A stretch of DNA of 64,000 nt, taken from positions 434,001 through 498,000 of the forward strand of contig NZ_STFF01000005.1 in assembly GCF_004834005.1 (NCBI RefSeq). The letters are read 5' to 3'. Below the pieces are notes generated by a model. The model worked only from the letters and a program-made list of their open reading frames with translations. It was not told the origin of the DNA and did not search any database. The position numbers and the translations under genes were made by a program. This stretch comes from Niastella caeni. Lineage in GTDB: Bacteria; Bacteroidota; Bacteroidia; Chitinophagales; Chitinophagaceae. Below are positions 59,444-64,000 of this stretch, piece after piece. Each line of letters starts with the position of its first letter. The first letter of the stretch is position 1.

Positions 59444-61519
59444 GGCGCCCTTGTCTGCTACCGAAAAGGCCTGAAGCCCCAGTTGATCGCATTCCTGTTG
59501 CCATTTTGCAACTTTCCAGGCGGGATTGGATGCGTCAAAAACGAACTGGCGGCACGTAAAAACATCGGTTATCTGGGAAATTTTGATGGCCGGGTTATTC
59601 AAGATAATTGTAATATCAACATTCATTCCTGGAACGGCCTGTTTGAAATTCAACGGTTGATCGATCAGTAAAAAGGAGGTGTTACCTAGCCGGAAAAAAT
59701 TCTTTTTGACCAGTGAATATGCGGGGGTGTACAGGTTGTTTACGCGGTGTAGTAACCGGCTGGGTTGCATATGGAATTTTTGCAATAGGTCGTTTTGCTG
59801 CAAAGCGCTATCCGTTTTACAGAAAAAATTTGTACCTATCATAACGTCAATGGCGCTGTGTTTCGGGATGTTGTAAACAATAAGCTTTTTCTGTTGCCGC
59901 GCGCTCCATACATCAACTAAGCGAAATGTCATAAAAAAAAGTAAAGCCATTAAAGCAATCCGAACTCCCTTCTTTTTATTATCTAATAACCACCAGGCCA
60001 TGGCGCCAATGAATGCATATAGGCAAATGAGTTGCGGTAAGCTTATTAGCAGATCGTTTGTAGTGGCGAATGGCAAGCTGCCTACTTGTTCAATATAGGT
60101 GTTGAGCCAGTAAATTATTAGACGCAGCAGGTAACCTATGCCTGTTGCAATCAATGGAAATATACCCGTAAGGCATAAAAGAATTTCACCAATAATGATG
60201 ATGCCAGATATGGGAACAGCCAGCAAATTGGCTACCAGAAATAAGTTAGGGAATTGGTGAAAGAGATAAACTGAAACAGGCACAGTAAGTATTTGTGCAG
60301 CGAGTGTAACGCATATCGACTTCCAAATCAGATCTGGTAATTTGTTTTGAAAGAACAGCAGGTTGTATATGGGGTTATAAAAAATTGCAAGGCTCAATAC
60401 TGCTGCATATGATAACTGAAAACCGGCATCCCACAACCAGGTAGGGTTGAAGCAAAGCAATATAAAGGCAGAAGCAGCCAGGCTATTGTAAACGGAAGTT
60501 TTTCTATTGATAGAAGCGCCAATGACAATGCAGGTAAACATGACGGCAGAGCGCAGCACGGAAGGCGATGCACCGGCAATACAACTAAAAAGCCAAAGGC
60601 CGGCAATTATAAGGATCGGTTGTACGATCCTTCCTGTTTTATATTTTGATAACGGTTTGCATAAAAGTATTAGTAACCAGTAAATTAATCCCAGGTGTAA
60701 GCCCGAGATAGCAATGATGTGCACTACACCAGTATTCGAATACAACTGAACAAGGTTTTTGTCAAGGTCATCTTTATAGCCAATGAGCATGGCTTCGGCC
60801 AGCCCGGCTTCTTTTGAGCCCGGGATATATTTTTTAAGAATGTTTACAATTTTCTCTCTTGTGGATAAAAGATATTTCCTAAACAGATTTTCATTTTCTA
60901 TTTTGAGCGCTACAAACTCACCTTTCCTTAGGTATACCTGGTATGAAATACCCCGAAAAGTGCAAAACCGCTGATAATCAAAGCAGCCTGGGTTGCCTGT
61001 ATTTTTTATCGGTTGTAATACCTTAAACAATAGTAACTGATTACCATACTGAAGATGTTGAACATTGCTGTCTTTCTGAAAATACAGAAGGATCTTTCCA
61101 CTGGCTTTGTTAATAGCATGGTTAAACAGTACTGCCTGAACAGATGCAATGGTTTTGAATGATTGTTTTTTTTCAGAAAGTGGTTCTTCAATGGTTACCA
61201 GCACAGCATTTCCTGCAGTATACTGCCTGGTAATACTCGTTTGTTGATGTCGTATGTCCTTATAATAAAATAGTAAACTTCCTGTGGCAAATAGCAGTGC
61301 GTGTAACCACGCGCCGTTAACCCATTGGACTCGGTATTGGCGCGATAGCGGTTGAGTAGAAAATAGCCAAAGCGCTAGTGCGCTGAAGGCGAAAAGCAGC
61401 CATAAAACGAAAATGGAAAAGGGCCAGTACCACTGACACGAGATGCCCGCAATGAGCGGAATAATAAGCCGTATAAAAGGTGCTTCTTTCCAAATGGGCC
61501 AGGCAGGTAAAAGCGACAT
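59423..61519 (-). CDS. comEC: ComEC/Rec2 family DNA-uptake channel
   Basis: 698 residues. Membrane protein that forms the inner-membrane pore for single-stranded DNA in natural transformation. DUF4131-type N-terminal part (about 25-220) with TM helices, then the competence core starting near LAEAMLIGYKDDL and NTGVVHIIAISGLHLGLIYW, followed by multiple helices to about 560. The C-terminal metallo-beta-lactamase domain of long forms is absent; it ends with a short soluble domain, common in Bacteroidota. Works with ComF (42351-43046) if transformation exists. Upstream spacer holds several hairpins. Confidence 0.9.
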   Translation of the reverse strand: MSLLPAWPIWKEAPFIRLIIPLIAGISCQWYWPFSIFVLWLLFAFSALALWLFSTQPLSRQYRVQWVNGAWLHALLFATGSLLFYYKDIRHQQTSITRQYTAGNAVLVTIEEPLSEKKQSFKTIASVQAVLFNHAINKASGKILLYFQKDSNVQHLQYGNQLLLFKVLQPIKNTGNPGCFDYQRFCTFRGISYQVYLRKGEFVALKIENENLFRKYLLSTREKIVNILKKYIPGSKEAGLAEAMLIGYKDDLDKNLVQLYSNTGVVHIIAISGLHLGLIYWLLILLCKPLSKYKTGRIVQPILIIAGLWLFSCIAGASPSVLRSAVMFTCIVIGASINRKTSVYNSLAASAFILLCFNPTWLWDAGFQLSYAAVLSLAIFYNPIYNLLFFQNKLPDLIWKSICVTLAAQILTVPVSVYLFHQFPNLFLVANLLAVPISGIIIIGEILLCLTGIFPLIATGIGYLLRLIIYWLNTYIEQVGSLPFATTNDLLISLPQLICLYAFIGAMAWWLLDNKKKGVRIALMALLFFMTFRLVDVWSARQQKKLIVYNIPKHSAIDVMIGTNFFCKTDSALQQNDLLQKFHMQPSRLLHRVNNLYTPAYSLVKKNFFRLGNTSFLLIDQPLNFKQAVPGMNVDITIILNNPAIKISQITDVFTCRQFVFDASNPAWKVAKWQQECDQLGLQAFSVADKGAFVFNLY

Positions 61520-61599
61520 ACCGAACAGGGAATTACAATAGCAATGTGAACAGGAAGGGAATCTGTGATTGAATGAAAGGTGAGGGGAGACTAAAAAAA

Positions 61600-61736
61600 C
61601 AAACTACCTACTTTATCAAAAAAGGACAAGGCTAATGGTAAAAAGATAAAGCAGGTAGTTTGAAAAGGAAAAATTCTGTTATCAGAATAAAATTTCCTCA
61701 AGAGGATTTGTAGGATAACAAAAGCCTTGAGGAAAT
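61600..61736. ncRNA. run of three hairpins, candidate structured RNA or attenuator
   Basis: (1) CAAACTACCT.CTTTATC pairing with 61645-61662: 18 bp with one mismatch, 27-nt loop. (2) ATTCTG-TTAT-CAGAAT at 61673-61688. (3) ATTTCCTCAAG (61692-61702) with CTTGAGGAAAT (61726-61736). They follow one another with gaps of 10 bases or less, which suggests one folded transcript; strand unknown. Confidence 0.45.
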
Positions 61737-61871
61737 CTGTCGGCGGGTTTTCACAGGACCATTGGATTTCTAAAACGGGATGATAGCAACTCTCCATGTC
61801 TAATTTCAGATAAAAACCGGATACATGCCAGAAAAGCGCGATTTATTAGATACGGTTTTTTGTACGGGCAA

Positions 61872-61950
61872 TTAACGGTTGATTTACCCCCGTAAAAACA
61901 CGGGGGTAAGCGACGTTGTATTAACGGTTATTATAACTTCTTTTAACGGT
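61872..61950 (+). promoter_or_regulatory. three TTAACGGT words and a GC hairpin upstream of the 62114 gene
   Basis: TTAACGGT at 61872, 61921 and 61943; the last two are 22 bp apart, two helical turns. Between the first and second is TTACCCCCGT-aaaaac-ACGGGGGTAA (61884-61909). May be operator sites. Confidence 0.4.
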
Positions 61951-62113
61951 ATTTCGACCGTCTTTTTCACGTGATTCGTTGAACTCCTTCAGTTTATAAA
62001 TAATAGTAATTTGTAATTAGTTGGCTAACACCTACTTGTAGCCGAAAATGTCTATGCGCCCGCAGCTACTTTTACATCGACAACACAATCACACTAAACA
62101 AAACTCACAAGCT

Positions 62114-62584
62114 ATGACTACAATTGAAAAAAAATCCTTACGGGTAGGAAAATACGTGGACACTAACCATGTCGATAGTCTTATCCGCACTTATAAACAA
62201 GAACGGTGGCAGCACAATTCTGAACGTATGGGGAGGGAGGATTCGCTCAGTCTTTATTATTCCATCGAAGAGTTGGAAGAATTCCTGAAAAGATCAAAAG
62301 AGGCCGGAGCCAATATCGTTAGTATTCACTTTGGCGTATATCCTGAGAGTTTTACTGAAAGACCTGGCTATGCAGGCAAGCAAACAACCGTGTTGGTTGC
62401 AACTGACCGCCAGGAAACAGAACTCGGTGTCACCCACAAGAGCATTTACGTTGAAACCAATAAAGGCAAACAAGTGCTTGCATACAATGTAGGCCAATGG
62501 CCTCCCGGAAGCGGTGCTGGAAGTGATGATGGTTTTGGTATTACTATCGTTGACCAGGGCGACAAAGGAATGATCGTAGTATAA
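62114..62584 (+). CDS. hypothetical protein, family not recognised
   Basis: 156 residues. Starts MTTIEKKSLRVGKYVDTNHVDSL. The middle has a helix (SIEELEEFLKRSKEAG) followed by a strand (NIVSIHFGVYPESF), then QTTVLVATDRQ and a Gly/Ser-rich, flexible end (PPGSGAGSDDGFGITIV). Cytoplasmic by lack of signal. No motif matches an enzyme I know. ATG at 62114 chosen over 62048, since the 22 codons before it look like leader. A strong terminator follows, so it is a single transcript. Confidence 0.7.
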   Translation: MTTIEKKSLRVGKYVDTNHVDSLIRTYKQERWQHNSERMGREDSLSLYYSIEELEEFLKRSKEAGANIVSIHFGVYPESFTERPGYAGKQTTVLVATDRQETELGVTHKSIYVETNKGKQVLAYNVGQWPPGSGAGSDDGFGITIVDQGDKGMIVV

Positions 62585-62606
62585 ATTATTTTATACGGTT
62601 ATATTA

Positions 62607-62645
62607 AAAAATCCGTTCTGGTTTAGCCGGAACGGATTTTTTTTT
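62607..62645 (+). terminator. terminator after the 62114 gene
   Basis: Stem AAAATCCGTTC/GAACGGATTTT (62608-62618 with 62630-62640) followed by T run. Perfect core. Confidence 0.88.
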
Positions 62646-62673
62646 AATGCTGAATTTTCTACATTAGCATCTG

Positions 62674-63315
62674 ATGAACGTTCCCGTGCTAATTATTGAG
62701 GTCATATGCCTGTTGGCGTCTATCACCCTGTTTTTTCAGGCTTCAATACCGCGCTACCTGAAAACTTTTCCTTTCTTCATGCTCATAACGCATATCGTAG
62801 AGATAACCGGCTGGCTGTTAAGGAAGGAAACGTTAACTGTAAACCTTTTATATTGCTTTTTTACCGCTTTTGAATTTGTGTATTACCTCTGGATAATAAA
62901 GTATATTATATTCAACCAAAAAGTTAAAAAGGTTATTTTTTGGGTGCTGCTTGTTTATCCTGTTTTGGTTTTTATTAATATATTCTTTATACAACCAAGA
63001 AAATTCCATAGTACCACCTACTCACTTGGTTGTTTACTGGTAGTAGCTGCGTGCATCTATTATTTTTTTGAGATATTTCGATCCACGAATTCCGTCAATC
63101 TGGTGAAGGAACCGGCTTTCTGGATATGTACGGGGCTGTTATTCTTTTACTGTTGTACATTTCCGATGTTCGGTGTATGGAATCTCTTGCCTGGTTTGCC
63201 AGATATAATATTGAAAAACCTGGGTACCATTCTAACTCTTTTGAATTATATATTATACTCTCTTTTTTCCATCGCTTTTCTATGCAGGCTTAAGCTTAAG
63301 AGATCAGTGCAATAA
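62674..63315 (+). CDS. seven-helix membrane protein upstream of a histidine kinase
   Basis: 213 residues with seven predicted helices (about 4-22, 31-50, 59-80, 86-105, 116-134, 149-172, 185-206) and short loops, aromatic-rich. Similar stand-alone 7TM proteins precede NarL/LytR-type kinases in Chitinophagaceae and may act as sensor partners; this is inference from context. A histidine kinase starts 116 bp later on the same strand. No sequence motif identifies a ligand. Confidence 0.75.
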   Translation: MNVPVLIIEVICLLASITLFFQASIPRYLKTFPFFMLITHIVEITGWLLRKETLTVNLLYCFFTAFEFVYYLWIIKYIIFNQKVKKVIFWVLLVYPVLVFINIFFIQPRKFHSTTYSLGCLLVVAACIYYFFEIFRSTNSVNLVKEPAFWICTGLLFFYCCTFPMFGVWNLLPGLPDIILKNLGTILTLLNYILYSLFSIAFLCRLKLKRSVQ

Positions 63316-63431
63316 AAGTTTTCTTTTCAGGCCCCTATAATCCAGTCCGTTTATATCATTACAAAAACAATGAGCGTTCTTTATTGGAGCGTTTAACTTT
63401 GTACTAAATTGCTATTAGCAAGGATCTTGAT

Positions 63432-64000
63432 ATGACTTCGGAGATATACATAGTGATAATAATCGGTGCAATTCTGGCAGTGTTGCTGGTGGGCTTTATT
63501 GTTACCATCCTTTTCCTATACCAGCGCAGACAGCACAGGCAGGCATTAGAGATCACCAGGATGAAAGAGGAATATGAACGGGAAACCCTGAAATCGCAAT
63601 TGGAAATTCAGGAAGAAACCTTTAAGAACATTGGACAGGAGCTGCATGACAATATCGGTCAGATGCTTTCGGTGGTAAAACTTTCCCTTGCTGTTTTGCC
63701 TATGAACGACCAACATGAGGCCTGGGAACCGATACAAGGCGCCCGCCAGGTGTTGAATAAAGCAATGATGGACCTGGCAAACCTCACCAAAAGCCTGCAT
63801 ACAGATCGTATAGCCCAGATAGGGCTTGCAGAATCCATCCATTTTGAGTTAGAAAATATAAACAGGACCGGATTGTTAGAAATTGAATTCGCGGTATCAG
63901 GCATTGAACAAAGTCTCGATGATCAAAAATCCATCGTGTTATTCAGGATCTTCCAGGAAAACCTGAACAATATTTTAAAGCACTCAAAGGCCAAAACAGT
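63432..64000 (+). CDS. sensor histidine kinase (HisKA_3), C-terminus off the window
   Basis: First 189 residues seen. One TM helix (about 6-30), a charged coiled coil (31-66), then the HisKA_3 domain with phospho-acceptor His72 in IGQELHDNIGQ, the NarX/DegS type. The start of the ATPase domain (FRIFQENLNNILKHSKAKT) with the N box is at the right edge. A NarL-type regulator is expected after the window. The 7TM gene upstream may provide the input. Confidence 0.88.
   Translation, partial: MTSEIYIVIIIGAILAVLLVGFIVTILFLYQRRQHRQALEITRMKEEYERETLKSQLEIQEETFKNIGQELHDNIGQMLSVVKLSLAVLPMNDQHEAWEPIQGARQVLNKAMMDLANLTKSLHTDRIAQIGLAESIHFELENINRTGLLEIEFAVSGIEQSLDDQKSIVLFRIFQENLNNILKHSKAKT

Larger units (their letters stand above)
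61520..62113. other. structured intergenic region, 594 bp
   Basis: No convincing gene. It holds three hairpins at 61600-61736, a perfect TTACCCCCGT/ACGGGGGTAA hairpin (61884-61909) and three TTAACGGT words; all are listed separately. It is a divergent promoter region for comEC (minus) and the unknown protein (plus). Confidence 0.5.

Noticed and set aside
61591..61797. 68-codon minus-strand frame before comEC
   Set aside because: Overlaps the hairpin cluster; the frame is likely a by-product of the inverted repeats.
1..64000. tRNA, rRNA or riboswitch genes
   Set aside because: No T-loop/cloverleaf pattern, rRNA core sequence or known riboswitch core was recognised by eye; a covariance-model scan would be decisive.

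Overview
The window looks like a chromosomal segment from a gliding-type Bacteroidota, most likely order Chitinophagales (Niastella/Chitinophaga-like; genus is inference). Evidence: gliding genes gldE and gldD next to mutY and ssb; a 31-residue Arg/Lys-rich AURKAIP1/COX24-type protein beside an RNase G gene; a serC/DUF1015 pair; and promoters of the Bacteroidota form TTTG-N19-TAnnTTTG, two of them perfect (tetR and purH). No tRNA, rRNA, CRISPR array, integrase or transposase was seen. The region reads as core genome rather than an island.

Layout. 1-11.1 kb: regulation. A sigma-54 activator (cut by the left edge) follows rpoN; then a CHASE3 histidine kinase, two stand-alone receivers, a small membrane-stress operon (YtxH, PF07332-like and a partner), DUF1328, a divergent GAPDH and an OmpR-type two-component pair flanked by 11-bp direct repeats. 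11.6-23.6 kb: metabolism, mostly on the minus strand: a glycogen-binding domain protein, SDR, ilvE, a PLP decarboxylase, fadD, a TPR protein, DUF1015, serC, a phospholipase C/S1-P1-like protein and DUF502. 23.8-30.9 kb: a complete RND efflux operon (TetR, TolC-like, adaptor, pump). 31-45.8 kb: M16 peptidase, AIM24-like, Bax-inhibitor-1, ricT, holB, glutathione peroxidase, a beta-helix lipoprotein, comF, radA and a YugP-type protease. 46.6-57.7 kb: rng, the bS22-like mini-gene, a TPR protein and HU on minus, then mutY, ssb, gldE, gldD, DUF3109, lutB and a polysaccharide deacetylase on plus. 57.8-64 kb: purH, comEC, a structured gap, an unknown protein, a seven-helix membrane protein and a HisKA_3 kinase cut by the right edge.

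The most unusual signal is outside the genes. Intergenic spacers repeatedly hold short arrays with a 7-bp period (sometimes 8 bp) whose sequence differs from spacer to spacer (units such as GTGAGTG, CATTCAC, GGCAATC, GTGAAAC, AGCTGTA, GCTACAA, GGAAGTA, CTTGCAA, GAATGTC). Many lie against or across stop codons, several supply the last codons or the stop itself, and several occur as inverted pairs. Three copies share a roughly 90-110 bp composite structure. I know of no described element that explains this. The second strong signal is the pair of TTTAATT-N4 direct-repeat sites flanking the OmpR-type two-component system, which point to autoregulation and to control of the small membrane gene at 10884. 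All alignments and family calls were made by eye without database searches.
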